Assembly: GCF_018138715.1 (NCBI RefSeq)
Contig: NZ_JAGSHX010000006.1
Coordinates: 1,488,001 to 1,552,000 of the forward strand
Direction of reading: 5' to 3'
Source: Streptomyces asiaticus
Lineage (GTDB): Bacteria; Actinomycetota; Actinomycetes; Streptomycetales; Streptomycetaceae
DNA length: 64,000 nt
Positions 35,078-43,957 of the stretch are shown in pieces; within the stretch, counting starts at the first letter, position 1; the number at the start of each line of letters is the position of its first letter. Position numbers and translations under genes: made by a program. The notes under the pieces are model-generated. The model did no database searches, was not told the DNA's origin, and saw only the letters and a program-made list of their open reading frames with translations.

Positions 35078-35091
35078 GTGACGCACGTCAC
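35078..35091. promoter_or_regulatory. GTG-N6-GTCAC palindrome, Crp-like site
   Basis: GTGACGCACGTCAC, 6-bp arms with a 2-base centre, fits the Crp recognition pattern GTG-N6-GNCAC reported for Streptomyces coelicolor. It lies in the 228-base region between the divergent sigma-factor and SsgA-like genes, 102 bases upstream of the latter. Binding is inference from the pattern only. Confidence 0.5.
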
Positions 35092-35179
35092 GTCGAAAGT
35101 GGGTGCACTGGCCTGATCGCTCAAACGTCTTAACGGTCGTAAGGGCGACGCGCCCCGCACCTATCGCAAGGGAGCCGAC

Positions 35180-35593
35180 GTGACCACTGTCATCGACCAA
35201 GCCGTCCAGGCACAGCTGATCGCGTCGACGCCCGAGTCACGCGCGATTCCGGCGTGCCTGCACTACGAGCGGGACGACCCGTTCGCCGTCCACATCTCCT
35301 TCCCGCCCTCCGCGTCCCTGGACGGCTCCGCGGTGGAGTGGACGTTCGGGCGCGAGCTGCTCGCGGCCGGGCTGCGTGGCCCCGCGGGCAGCGGGGATGT
35401 GCAGATGTGGCCGAGCGGACCGCAGGGGACGGTCCTGGAGTTCCATGCCCCCGAGGGCATGGCCATGGTCCAGTTCGACACCGCCGACCTCCGCAGATTC
35501 CTCGGCCGGTCGTACGCGGTCGTCCCCGAGGGCAGCGAGGCCGGGGAGCTCGACCTGGACGAGGGGCTGGCATCCCTGCTGAGAGACGCCTGA
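35180..35593 (+). CDS. SsgA-like protein (SALP), sporulation and cell division
   Basis: A 137-residue SsgA/SsgB-family protein, restricted to morphologically complex actinobacteria, where members steer septum placement, peptidoglycan remodelling and spore maturation. Visible family pattern: PACLHYERDDPFAVHISFPP, VEWTFGRELLAAGLRGPAGSGDVQMWPS, VLEFHAPEGMAMVQFDTADLRRFL and the acidic end LDLDEGLASLLRDA. GTG start with AGGGAG upstream. Which SALP it is cannot be decided; the EFHAPEG text resembles SsgD/E-type more than SsgB. Divergent from the membrane sigma factor, suggesting a common developmental or envelope signal. Confidence 0.93.
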   Translation: MTTVIDQAVQAQLIASTPESRAIPACLHYERDDPFAVHISFPPSASLDGSAVEWTFGRELLAAGLRGPAGSGDVQMWPSGPQGTVLEFHAPEGMAMVQFDTADLRRFLGRSYAVVPEGSEAGELDLDEGLASLLRDA

Positions 35594-35628
35594 GGTCCGT
35601 ACGGAAGCCCGGGCCGGGCCGGAACGGA

Positions 35629-35691
35629 GGCTCGGGCCCGTACGGGCGCCTGGCCCGTACCGACGTCCTGGCCCGTACGGGCGCCCGAGCC
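35629..35691. terminator. long bidirectional hairpin between SsgA-like and GPP34 genes
   Basis: Arms GGCTCGGGC...and ...GCCCGAGCC enclose a second pair of CCCGTACGGG blocks; the stem is about 20 bp with a 2-base bulge and a loop holding a further CCCGTACCG copy. It sits between the stop codons of convergent genes and probably terminates both. Confidence 0.7.
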
Positions 35692-35713
35692 CGCCCCACC
35701 GGTGAGGGAGGGG

Positions 35714-36394
35714 TCAGGTGGCGGTCACGGCCGTGGTCGACGCCAGCATGGTCGTGACGACGGCGGCGGCGAGCGCCGTCCGCACCTGCGCGATGACCTT
35801 CTCCAGCACCGGGCCCATGCCCCCGCAGCGCTCCCCCAGCTCCAGGATCCGGCGCTTGCGGACCTTGGCGTCCGTGGCCGTCACCACGGACCTCAGCTCA
35901 CCCGCCGCCGCCAGGGTGACCAACGCCGCGTCCCGTTCGGACACTTCGGCCGCCGGCTGCTCACCGTGCAGCACGCGCACCGCGTCGTCCCGCATCCCGG
36001 CCACCTGGTCGGGCCGTTCCAGCAGGTACTCCTTGGCGGGGAACAGCCCCAGCATCCGCTTTCCCTTCGCCCGCACATATCCGGCCGTCACCATCTGGTC
36101 GCGGACCGCGTGCTCGGTCAGCCGCGGCTGATGGCCCACCCAGATCTGCCAGCTGCGCGGCCGGGATTCGCCGATCAGCTCCAGCAGCCCGTCGAGCGCT
36201 TGGTCGCCGGTGGTGGCGTCAGGCACGGGGCAAGGGCTGCCGTCGGCGTCGGTGAGCATGCCCCGCTGAACGAGTTCGGTGAGGGCGGCGGCGCGGACGA
36301 GGAGGGCGGTGTGAGCACCGGCGGGTTGGCCGGTCTCGGGGTCGTAGGAGAGCAGGTAGAGCGAGGCGGCTAGGGAGAGCGATCCGTTCGGCAC
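35714..36394 (-). CDS. GPP34 (Golgi phosphoprotein 3 fold) protein
   Basis: A 226-residue GPP34-family protein. Pattern: SLAASLYLLSYDPETGQPAG at the N-terminus, ALLVRAAALTELVQRGMLTDADG, WQIWVGHQPRLTEHAVRDQM, LLGLFP-like text (KRMLGLFPAKEY) and a hydrophobic C-terminal helix. Eukaryotic members bind phosphatidylinositol-4-phosphate at the Golgi; actinobacterial members are numerous and of unknown role, probably membrane-associated. GTG 36394 is decided by GGAGG six bases upstream; the open frame extends further but has no start signal. Confidence 0.9.
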   Translation of the reverse strand: MPNGSLSLAASLYLLSYDPETGQPAGAHTALLVRAAALTELVQRGMLTDADGSPCPVPDATTGDQALDGLLELIGESRPRSWQIWVGHQPRLTEHAVRDQMVTAGYVRAKGKRMLGLFPAKEYLLERPDQVAGMRDDAVRVLHGEQPAAEVSERDAALVTLAAAGELRSVVTATDAKVRKRRILELGERCGGMGPVLEKVIAQVRTALAAAVVTTMLASTTAVTAT

Positions 36395-36938
36395 GGGAAA
36401 CCTCCGACGGTCGGGCGTCCGGTGGGGCGGCGTACTTCGACCATATCGGCCACGCACCCTCATGATCGACCCTCCGCCACGGGGTCTCCGCGGCTCCTGG
36501 GAACACGTCACCTGACCGAGGCCCGGTTGCCCTGAACACGTCACCTCCCCGGGTCTTGGCAACCCCCGGGTGACATGGCCACTCCCCGAACACCGTGGCC
36601 CCCGGGACGGCGGCCCCGGAACACGTGGAGGTAGCGACACGCGGAACTGGCGACACACGGAGGTGGCGGCGACGCGTACCCCCGTGTGTACGCGTGGCCG
36701 CCACCGGTCCCCGCCCCCGTCGCCCCCTCGGGCCGTGTCCCCCACGTCCCCCGTCGGCCCGCTCGGGGCCTCTCCCCCGTCCCCCGTCGGGCCCGAGCCA
36801 GTCACCCCCGTGGACTCACTCGGGCCCGCGTCCCCCGTCAGGGCACGTCCCCCGTCCCCCGCCGCCCCCTCGGGCCGCCCCCGTCAGCCCGATCGGCCCG
36901 CGTCCCCCGTCCCCCGTAAGACCCCCGTCAGGCCCCGC
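36395..36938. other. gene-free stretch rich in CCCCCGT repeats
   Basis: No credible gene is seen in these 544 bases. The right part (36700-36938), directly after the stop of the secreted protein gene (minus strand), contains more than a dozen CCCCC or CCCCCGT words. On the minus strand these read as runs of five G, with TGACGGGGG recurring. The left part holds a direct repeat GAACACGTCACCT at 36501 and 36534, upstream of the GPP34 gene. The G-run density would allow G-quadruplexes. Confidence 0.7.
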
Positions 36939-37646
36939 TCACGGGTGGTACAGCTTGACCACGGCAGTCGTGGCGGTGCGCTTGAAGTCGGCCAGCGGCG
37001 CCTGGTCGTAGCCGCCCATCTCGCCCCACGTCACGACGGTGACGGTCCGGCCGTCGCGGCCCACGCCGAAGAGATGGATGCCGGGCTCCGAGTCCGGATA
37101 CGAGGTGTGGACGCCGTAGACATGGGCGCCGTCCTCGGCCGTCAGGGCGCCGTAGTCCCGCCATGAGGCGGTGCCCTCCGGGTACTGGCGCTCCCAGTCG
37201 GCGGCGCAGTTCCGGATCTTCTTCTCGGCCGCGGCGGCGAGCTTGCGGGCCGCGTCCACCGTGCCGGTCCTGACGACGATCTGGGTGGCGCCGGTGTCGT
37301 ACTCGGTCCAGAAGGTGCGGTGGGTCGCCCCGGCCGACGGGAAGGTCTTCTCCACGCAGAACGGAGGGGTCTCGGGCAGGCCCTTGGTGACATCACTCGC
37401 GTACCAGTCGGAGCTCGGATGCGGCGGGAGCTCCCTGGGCACGAGGTGGCCGGGGGTGCGCAGGGGCACGGCCACCCGCACCTCCCCCCGGGCCTGGGCC
37501 TGGGCCTGGGCCTGGGCCTGGGCCTGGGCCTGGGCCGACGGTGCATGGGCCAGGGCCGGCCCGGTCCCGGCCACGGCCACGATCCCGACGGCCGCTGCCA
37601 CGACGCCGAGCGCGGCGCCGCGGAATGAGTGCGTGGGCTTGCGCAT
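36939..37646 (-). CDS. secreted protein of unknown function with AQ-repeat
   Basis: A 235-residue exported protein. The signal peptide (RGAALGVVAAAVGIVAVAGT, cleavage near ALA-HA) is followed by an alternating Ala-Gln run (about eight AQ) encoded by a GGCCTG hexamer repeat at 37491-37536. The mature domain has two or three cysteines (FCVEKTF, RNCAADW) and ends GRTVTVVTWGEMGGYDQAPL. The strand-helix layout recalls the small PknH-type extracellular sensor domains of actinobacteria, but I cannot confirm this. Divergent from the membrane HTH protein. Confidence 0.75.
   Translation of the reverse strand: MRKPTHSFRGAALGVVAAAVGIVAVAGTGPALAHAPSAQAQAQAQAQAQAQARGEVRVAVPLRTPGHLVPRELPPHPSSDWYASDVTKGLPETPPFCVEKTFPSAGATHRTFWTEYDTGATQIVVRTGTVDAARKLAAAAEKKIRNCAADWERQYPEGTASWRDYGALTAEDGAHVYGVHTSYPDSEPGIHLFGVGRDGRTVTVVTWGEMGGYDQAPLADFKRTATTAVVKLYHP
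37491..37536. repeat. GGCCTG hexamer repeat, coding
   Basis: About seven consecutive GGCCTG hexamers in the secreted protein gene, encoding the alternating Ala-Gln linker just after the signal peptide. Hexamer copy change keeps the frame. Confidence 0.9.
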
Positions 37647-37891
37647 GAGGTGTTTCCCCGTCTCTTCCCGATCTCAGGGTTTCAGCATGTCGCCGTCGCA
37701 CCGGGAGGTCGCGGCGGCAGGACAAGCGTGTGCGCCACCTGGCCGTGGCGGCTACGACCGGCGGGGCATTCGGGACGCTGGAACGCCTGCACGTACGCTG
37801 ACTTGGGGGTATGACAACACCCTGGAACGCGCTCGTGGGACGCCCACGGGACGATGCGCGGCGCCGGGGACGATATTGGGGGGTGGAGGGC

Positions 37892-39976
37892 GTGGGGAAC
37901 GCCAAAGAGGTAGAGGACTTCGCCGAGAGACTGCGGGCACTGAAGGAGCGCTCGGGCCGCAGTTACGGCTCGCTGGCCACACGACTGCACGTCAGCACGT
38001 CCACGCTGCACCGCTACTGCAACGGCGACGCGGTCCCGGCGGACTACGCCCCCGTCGAGCGCTTCGCCCGGCTGTGCGGCGCCGCCCCGGAGGAGCTGGT
38101 CGCGCTCCACCGCCGCTGGATCCTCGCGGACGCCGCGAAGCGCCGCGCGCGGGAGCGTGCGATGTCGGCTCCGCGCGGGGGCGAGGACGCGTCCGGCGGC
38201 CGCGCCGCGGATGGCACCGCGCGGAGGATGGACGCCCGGTCCGGCGGCGGTGAGCCTCGGCAGTCGGCCGGCGTACGAGGCGCCGACGCCGCCTCGGACG
38301 CGTCCGGGACCACCGCGACGCCCGGCCCGGGCCCGATGACGGGCCCGCACCCGGATGCGGCCACGGCCACCGGCCCGGCCGGAGACAGCAGCGGCGGGCC
38401 GGAGGCCGGGGCGCGCTCGCGCGACGCTCAGCCGGGCGCCGCAGCCGATGAGCGACACGACACCGCCGACCCGGCCGACGCGTCGAGGGCCACTCCGCCG
38501 TCCGACGCCCACCCGGCCGCGCGCCGCGCGTCCGCCGCGGCCGACCCCGCGTCGGGCCGCCCCGGAGACGACAACGGCCCGGACCGGTCGGCACAGGCCC
38601 ATGGCACCGCGCACCGCGGCGCGGCCGCATACCCGTACGGCGACCCGCACCAGCGCGCCGACGCCACCGACCGGGCCGACGGCACCGACCGCGCCGACGG
38701 CACCTTGACCGACGGCACCCGCACCCAACCGCCCGGCGCGACCACGGACGAGGCCGAACCCACGGCCACCGGCCAAGCCCAACCACCCCGCCCATGGCCC
38801 CCGGCCACCGACCGCGCCGACGGCACCGACCGCGCCGACGACCCCCAGCCCCGACCGCCCGGCGCGCCCACGGGCGAGACCGGGCCCGCACCCACGGCCG
38901 AGACCGAACCCGCGGCCGCCGACAAGACCGGACCCACGCCCACGGACGAGACCGGCCCCCCGCCCGCCAAGCGAGCCCGTTTGCGGGCCGTGGCGGCAGG
39001 CACCACCGACACCGCCACCACCTCACGCGCACGCCGGCCATGGGCGCTGCTCGCCGGGGCCGCCGCCGTTGTCGTGCTCGCCGTCACCGCGGTCGAGGTG
39101 CGGCCGCCCGGGGAGGACAGCCGTAAGGACGCCGCGGCCGTGCCTCCCTCCGCCGCGCCCACCTCCACCTCACCCGCCGGGCCGACCGCCCGGGGCCATC
39201 TGGACCGTCAGAAGACGGACGGCGACAAGGAGTCCGGCTCGCCGCGCGGCGGCGATGAGGGGAAGGGCGAACGCGGTAAGGAGCGGAGGGCCAAGGAGGG
39301 CGCCTCCGGCTCCCCCGCGCCCGGCGCGTCCAAGGGGACGGACCACGGCGGGTCCACCCAGGTCCCGCTCACCCTCGCCACCCGCTCCCATGTCTGGGAG
39401 AACGGCTGCGGCCACCGCTATCTCATCGACCGGCCCCCGGCCCAGGTCGCCCCGCCGCCCACCGAGCAGGACGCCCCGACCTGGGCCGCCGCCCATGACG
39501 CGGTGCACGGCGGGACCACCAATGTGGAGGTCACGGTGCAGGGCCGGGCCTCGTCGGCCGTCGTCCTTCAGGCCCTGCACGTACGGGTGGTGGGCCGCCG
39601 CACCCCGCTCGCGTGGTCGTCGTTCGCCATGGACAACGGCTGCGGGGGATCCCTCACCCCGCGCGCCTTCTCGGTGAATCTGGACGCCGCCCGTCCGCTG
39701 GCCCGGCCCACGGACGGCAATGACGCGGGCAAGCCGATCCCCGCCGTCCACTTCCCCTACCGCGTCTCGGCATCCGACCCCGAGGTGTTATTGGTCAACG
39801 CCCGGACGGCGGGCTGCGACTGTAGCTGGTACCTGGAGCTGGACTGGTCGAGCGGGGACCGCTCGGGGACAGTGCGGATCGACGACCACGGCTCGCCGTT
39901 CCGCACCAGCAGCATCAAGGGGCGCCCCGCCTACGCCTACGACTACGCCGACGGCACCTGGCACAAGAGCGACTGA
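37892..39976 (+). CDS. membrane-anchored HTH protein with long disordered linker and outer domain
   Basis: A 694-residue protein. The N-terminal XRE-type HTH (about 5-70) reads FAERLRALKERSGRSYGSLATRLHVSTSTLHRYCNGDAVPADYAPVE with its recognition helix in VSTSTLHRY. A 290-residue linker of low complexity (A/P/T/D/G, with tracts such as DRADGTDRADG) leads to one membrane segment (RRPWALLAGAAAVVVLAVTAV, about 382-404). Outside the membrane are a charged linker and a 200-residue domain with paired cysteines (VWENGCGHRYLIDRPPAQVA, MDNGCGGSLTP, AGCDCSWYLELDW). This is a DNA-binding domain wired to an extracytoplasmic domain. The start is uncertain: GTG 37892 begins at the conserved N-terminus, but an ATG at 37811 follows a TACGCT -10-like element. 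Confidence 0.75.
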   Translation: MGNAKEVEDFAERLRALKERSGRSYGSLATRLHVSTSTLHRYCNGDAVPADYAPVERFARLCGAAPEELVALHRRWILADAAKRRARERAMSAPRGGEDASGGRAADGTARRMDARSGGGEPRQSAGVRGADAASDASGTTATPGPGPMTGPHPDAATATGPAGDSSGGPEAGARSRDAQPGAAADERHDTADPADASRATPPSDAHPAARRASAAADPASGRPGDDNGPDRSAQAHGTAHRGAAAYPYGDPHQRADATDRADGTDRADGTLTDGTRTQPPGATTDEAEPTATGQAQPPRPWPPATDRADGTDRADDPQPRPPGAPTGETGPAPTAETEPAAADKTGPTPTDETGPPPAKRARLRAVAAGTTDTATTSRARRPWALLAGAAAVVVLAVTAVEVRPPGEDSRKDAAAVPPSAAPTSTSPAGPTARGHLDRQKTDGDKESGSPRGGDEGKGERGKERRAKEGASGSPAPGASKGTDHGGSTQVPLTLATRSHVWENGCGHRYLIDRPPAQVAPPPTEQDAPTWAAAHDAVHGGTTNVEVTVQGRASSAVVLQALHVRVVGRRTPLAWSSFAMDNGCGGSLTPRAFSVNLDAARPLARPTDGNDAGKPIPAVHFPYRVSASDPEVLLVNARTAGCDCSWYLELDWSSGDRSGTVRIDDHGSPFRTSSIKGRPAYAYDYADGTWHKSD

Positions 39977-40060
39977 CCCCAGGGTCCCCGAAGCCCCCAG
40001 GGCCCCGAAGCCCCCAAGGGGCCCCGAAGCCCCAGGGGTCCACAGGATCCCGGGGCCCCG
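39977..40060. repeat. degenerate CCCCGAAGCCCC repeats after the HTH gene
   Basis: Directly after the stop codon of the membrane HTH gene, units related to GGGCCCCGAAGCCCC recur about every 17-20 bases. They may act as a terminator and resemble the other stop-codon-adjacent repeats of this window. Confidence 0.6.
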
Positions 40061-40081
40061 GGCCCCGGCCTCACCGCCACC

Positions 40082-43000
40082 TCACTCCACCGTCGTCGTA
40101 AGCCGCAGCGCCGCGTCCCGCACATCCGCGTGCGGATGGCCGCGCAGCGTGCGCAGCCGCTCCCGCCAGTGCTCCGCCCAATCCGTACGGGCCCCGGCCA
40201 CCTCGGTGAGGGTAGCGGCGAACAGCCCGGAGGCGTGGCCGCCGTCCTCGTCGAGCTCCCGCGCGGCGCGCAGCAGGGCCGCGTCGGAGCCCGGCCGCGC
40301 GGCGGTGTTCAGCCGTCGCCGCAGGGCGTCGGCGGTACGGACGGCGAGCGCGGGGCGGGTGGTGTGCAGCCGGGCGAGGCGGGCGAGGGCGGCGGCCAGC
40401 GGGCCGGGGCGGGAGTCCAGGTCGATGGCGTTCACCAGCACATGGGCCGCCTCCTGGACGAACGTCTCGTACCCGGCGAGGAGTTCACCGGCGGCCCGCG
40501 CGGTGCGCCGGGTCACCCGCGGCCGCATCCGGGCCAGGGTGGCGAGCCGGTCGGCCAGGTGCCGGATGCGGCGGTGCGCGGGGCGGTCCCGGTCCGGTTC
40601 GGCGTCGGGGCCGCCGGGCCGGGCGTCGGCGGTGGCGAGCGCGGCGAGCGCCCAGGCCAGCGGGTTGTCACCGGGCGAACCGTCGGGCGCCGCGGCCATC
40701 AGGTCCAGCAGGGCGTCGGCGGCGGGCCGCCAGCTCGCCCGGTTGCCCAGGTCGGTGACGGCCGTCACCAGCACGGCCGCCGCGTCCGGCGCCCATGGCG
40801 ACCAGCGGGCCAGCGCGCCGTATCCGGCCGCGGCCACCTCGGGGTCGTCGGTGTCGTAGACGGCGCGTATGAGCTGGGCGTAGCGGCCGCGGTGGGCCTC
40901 GGCGAGGTCCAGCGGGCGGGTGCGCAGCACGGCGTGGCGCAGCTCGCGCCGGCCGCTCGCGGCGGCGGTCAGCAGCTCCCAGGCGCGTTTGGTGTCGAGC
41001 AGCCCGGTGCCGAAGGCGACACAGGCGGCCTGCACATCGGGGTGCTGGCCGGGCAGTTCGAAGGCGTCGGCGAGCAGCGCGGCGGCGTCGGCCACCGGGA
41101 GCAGGGTGGCGGCGAGCCGGACGGCCTCCTTACGGCTGGTGACCTTCGCCGGGACGGGCGGTACGGCGGTGGCGACCCCGTCCGGTGCGAGCACCCCGCG
41201 CACCAGCCGCCCCAGCCGTGACGGCTCGACGTACCGGGACGCCCTCGTGGCCGCGTACATCGCGACCCGGGCCCGGTCGCCGCCCGCGTGGGCGAACAGG
41301 ACGGGCAGGGCCTCGCCGGGGCGGTCGGTGCGGGCGAGGGCGGCGAGCGCGGTCTCGGCCAGGACCACATCGTCGGTGTCCGTCCAGGTCCGGACGGTGG
41401 CCGCGCCGTGGCCGGGGATCGGCGCGGCGTCGGCGACGGCGGCCGCCCGCTGCCCCGGCCGCAGGGAGGTGTCGGCGGCGGCCCGGTCCAGGACGCGGGC
41501 GGCGGCGGCCTGCTGACGGGGCAGCCAGCGGCCGGTGTCCCGCCCGGTGGGCGGGGTCCAGTGGGTGCCGGGGGTCAGAAAGCGCCCGTACGGCGGGGTG
41601 TCGCCGAGGACGAGGTCGAGCAGATCGGTGCGACGGCGGGTCAGCACGGCCAGGACGGGCGGCAGCACGGCCGCCGAGGGCTCGTGCGCGAGCAGTTCGG
41701 CCACGCGGGCGTCCCGCTCGGCCGGTGGTTCCAGCCACAGCCCGATGGCGGTGCGGGCCGTCGCGTCGCTGCCGAACGAGATGGCCTGCCACAGGAGTTC
41801 CTGGAGCTCGGGGAGGGTGTGGGCGCGCCGTCCGAGGGAGCGGGCGAGGGCGAAGGTCAGCTCGTGGTCGACCCGTTCGGCGCCCGCTTCCAGCCAGGGC
41901 CGCAACGCCTCGAACACCGCCTGCTCCTGGCCGCGCCGCAGCTGGTGGTCGAGGCGGCCCAGGTCGGCAGCGCCGACGCTGCCCGCGAGCCGGGTGAGGG
42001 TGCGCAGCGCCCAGCCCAGCAGCTGCCGCCGCCCGGTGACGGCGTGTTCGCGCAGCAGCGCCACGGCCAGGTGGCGCAGCGCCTGGCGGGTGGCGGAGGA
42101 CGAGTCGCGGGCGGAGATCGCGTCGGCGGCGATCCGGTCCAGCTGCTCGGCGGCGTCGTCGGTGAACAGCGCGGGGTGGGTGTGGGCGAGCGCGCCGAGC
42201 ACCGCGGAGCGCACCGGGTCCTGCTCGTTGCGCAACCGCTCCAGCTGCCGCAGCAGCTCGGTGAGGGCGTCCGGGTCGCCGGAGCGTGCGACGCACCGGA
42301 TCAGCAGCGGATGGGCCAGGGCGCGGTCCTCGGCCGAGGAGCGGCGCACGGCGGCCGCCAGCTCCTCGCGCGCCTCCTCGACCGGCAGATGGGCCACCGA
42401 CTCCAGCACGGTGGTCCAGGGCGCGCCGCGTTCGCGCGCCTGGACGGCCATCCGGCGGGCCTCGGCCTGGCGGCGGGGGCGCGGCAGGACCTCGAGCACG
42501 GCAGGCTCGATCACGGTGTGGTCGGCGTGGGCGGCATGGGCGGCATGGGCGGCGTCGCGTCCGCCGGTGGACTGGTCGTACGTGGCTTGGCCGTCGGCGG
42601 CCTGGCCGTACGTGGCCTGATCGCCGCTGAACTGGCCGTACATGGCCTGGCCGTCGGCGGCCTGGCCGCCGGTGGCCCGGTCGCCAGTGGCCCGGTCGCC
42701 AATGGCCTGGCCGCCAATGGCCTGGCCGCCAATGGCCTGGCCGTACATAGCCTGATCGCCGGTGGCCCGATCGCCAGTGGCCTGGCCGTACATGGCCTGA
42801 TCGCCGCTGGACTGGTCGTACGTGGCCCGGTCGTAGAGCGCGGAGCGGCGGGCGGGCGGCAGCGCGGCCAGCAGCCGGGCGAGGGCTTCGGGGTCCGCGT
42901 CGTGCCGCAGTGCACGGCCGAGCTCGGCGAGCTCCGGCGGGTCGGCGCGGACCATCCGGCGCAGCACGGCCCGGTCCAGCCGCCGCCGGGTGCCGCTGTG

Positions 43001-43957
43001 CTCGGGGGCGAGCAGCAGCCGCAGCGTACCGCTCGGATCGGCGGTCACCAGCGCGGACAGCCGGGCCCGTACGGGGGTCGGCAGCGGGCCCTGGCCGTAG
43101 TCCTCCAGCAGCTCCAGCACCCGCTCGGGCTCGACGGGCGCGGCGAGCGCGACGCAGGGCGCGTAGCGGGTCCACCAGTCGGCGCGCAGCGGCGCGGGCA
43201 GCGCGGCGAGCTGGCGCGCCGCCTCGTCCAGGACGGCCACCGGGTGCCGGGAGACGAGGGGCCGCCAGCCACGGACGGCGTGGAACAGCCCGGGCAGCAG
43301 CCGCGCCACGGTCTCGGCGCCGCATCCGGGGAGCAGCCGGGCGGCCTCGCCGTCGCCCCAGCGCTCCCGGAACGGCTCGATCAGCCGGTCCGCGAGCGCG
43401 GTGCGCCGCCCGGCCACGACGGTGCGGGCCAGTTCGCGCCGTACGGTGGCGGGCGCGTCCTCGAAGGCCGCCTCGAGCGCGGCGTCCGGGACCGCTCCGG
43501 GGCCGCCGCGGCGGGCGGTGTCGAGGGCGCGGTGCCGCACCACGGGGTCCGGGTCGGCGAGCCGCGCCGCGAGGTGGCCGGTGCGCCCGCCGGCGGCCGC
43601 GGCCACGGCCGCCAGCCGCCGCTCGTAGGTCCCGCGCCGCTCCAACTCCTCGATCAGCGCCCCCAGCCGCCCCTCGGCACTCGCCGCCCGCGCCCGCCCG
43701 GCCAGCTCCCGCATCCGGCGCGGAAAGGGCAGCGGATCGAGGGCGGCGAGCAATTCGTCGGCGAGGGCGCGCCGGGAATCGGGAGCGCCGAGGGCTTGGG
43801 AGCCGCCGTCAGCTCCGGGAGCGCCGAGGGCTTGGGAGCCGCCGTCAGCTCCGGGAGCGCCGAGGGCTTGGGAGCCGCCGTCGGCTCCGGGAGCGCCGTG
43901 GGCTTCGGGAGCGCGGGGAGGCTCGGGGCCGCGGTGGGCTTCGGACGCGTTGACCAT
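40082..43957 (-). CDS. giant HEAT/ARM-repeat-like alpha-solenoid protein with coding minisatellites
   Basis: A 1291-residue, almost wholly helical protein built of Ala/Leu/Arg-rich helix pairs (for example AARLADPDPVVRHRALDTAR and GHPHADVRDAALRLTTTVE), the look of HEAT repeats, which usually scaffold protein partners. No signal peptide or membrane segment. Two regions interrupt it: a 12-residue GADGGSQALGAP repeat in residues 15-59, and a GxQAx pentapeptide array of about 18 units (374-466). I chose ATG 43957 because upstream text is unlike protein and overlaps the divergent aldehyde dehydrogenase leader; no clear ribosome binding site is visible, so the start is uncertain. No function can be assigned. 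Confidence 0.8.
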   Translation of the reverse strand: MVNASEAHRGPEPPRAPEAHGAPGADGGSQALGAPGADGGSQALGAPGADGGSQALGAPDSRRALADELLAALDPLPFPRRMRELAGRARAASAEGRLGALIEELERRGTYERRLAAVAAAAGGRTGHLAARLADPDPVVRHRALDTARRGGPGAVPDAALEAAFEDAPATVRRELARTVVAGRRTALADRLIEPFRERWGDGEAARLLPGCGAETVARLLPGLFHAVRGWRPLVSRHPVAVLDEAARQLAALPAPLRADWWTRYAPCVALAAPVEPERVLELLEDYGQGPLPTPVRARLSALVTADPSGTLRLLLAPEHSGTRRRLDRAVLRRMVRADPPELAELGRALRHDADPEALARLLAALPPARRSALYDRATYDQSSGDQAMYGQATGDRATGDQAMYGQAIGGQAIGGQAIGDRATGDRATGGQAADGQAMYGQFSGDQATYGQAADGQATYDQSTGGRDAAHAAHAAHADHTVIEPAVLEVLPRPRRQAEARRMAVQARERGAPWTTVLESVAHLPVEEAREELAAAVRRSSAEDRALAHPLLIRCVARSGDPDALTELLRQLERLRNEQDPVRSAVLGALAHTHPALFTDDAAEQLDRIAADAISARDSSSATRQALRHLAVALLREHAVTGRRQLLGWALRTLTRLAGSVGAADLGRLDHQLRRGQEQAVFEALRPWLEAGAERVDHELTFALARSLGRRAHTLPELQELLWQAISFGSDATARTAIGLWLEPPAERDARVAELLAHEPSAAVLPPVLAVLTRRRTDLLDLVLGDTPPYGRFLTPGTHWTPPTGRDTGRWLPRQQAAAARVLDRAAADTSLRPGQRAAAVADAAPIPGHGAATVRTWTDTDDVVLAETALAALARTDRPGEALPVLFAHAGGDRARVAMYAATRASRYVEPSRLGRLVRGVLAPDGVATAVPPVPAKVTSRKEAVRLAATLLPVADAAALLADAFELPGQHPDVQAACVAFGTGLLDTKRAWELLTAAASGRRELRHAVLRTRPLDLAEAHRGRYAQLIRAVYDTDDPEVAAAGYGALARWSPWAPDAAAVLVTAVTDLGNRASWRPAADALLDLMAAAPDGSPGDNPLAWALAALATADARPGGPDAEPDRDRPAHRRIRHLADRLATLARMRPRVTRRTARAAGELLAGYETFVQEAAHVLVNAIDLDSRPGPLAAALARLARLHTTRPALAVRTADALRRRLNTAARPGSDAALLRAARELDEDGGHASGLFAATLTEVAGARTDWAEHWRERLRTLRGHPHADVRDAALRLTTTVE
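42559..42834. repeat. 15-bp coding minisatellite (GxQAx array)
   Basis: About 18 imperfect 15-base units, each encoding a pentapeptide of the type GDQAM, YGQAT, GDRAT, GGQAI or DGQAA, in the middle of the HEAT-like gene. Neighbouring units are more alike than distant ones (for example three successive GGQAI/GGQAI/GDRAT blocks), which suggests recent slippage. Confidence 0.88.
43781..43910. repeat. 36-bp coding tandem repeat, three and a half copies
   Basis: Units start at 43781, 43817 and 43853, nearly identical, with a diverged partial copy after 43889. They encode the 12-residue unit GADGGSQALGAP close to the N-terminus of the HEAT-like protein. Confidence 0.92.
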
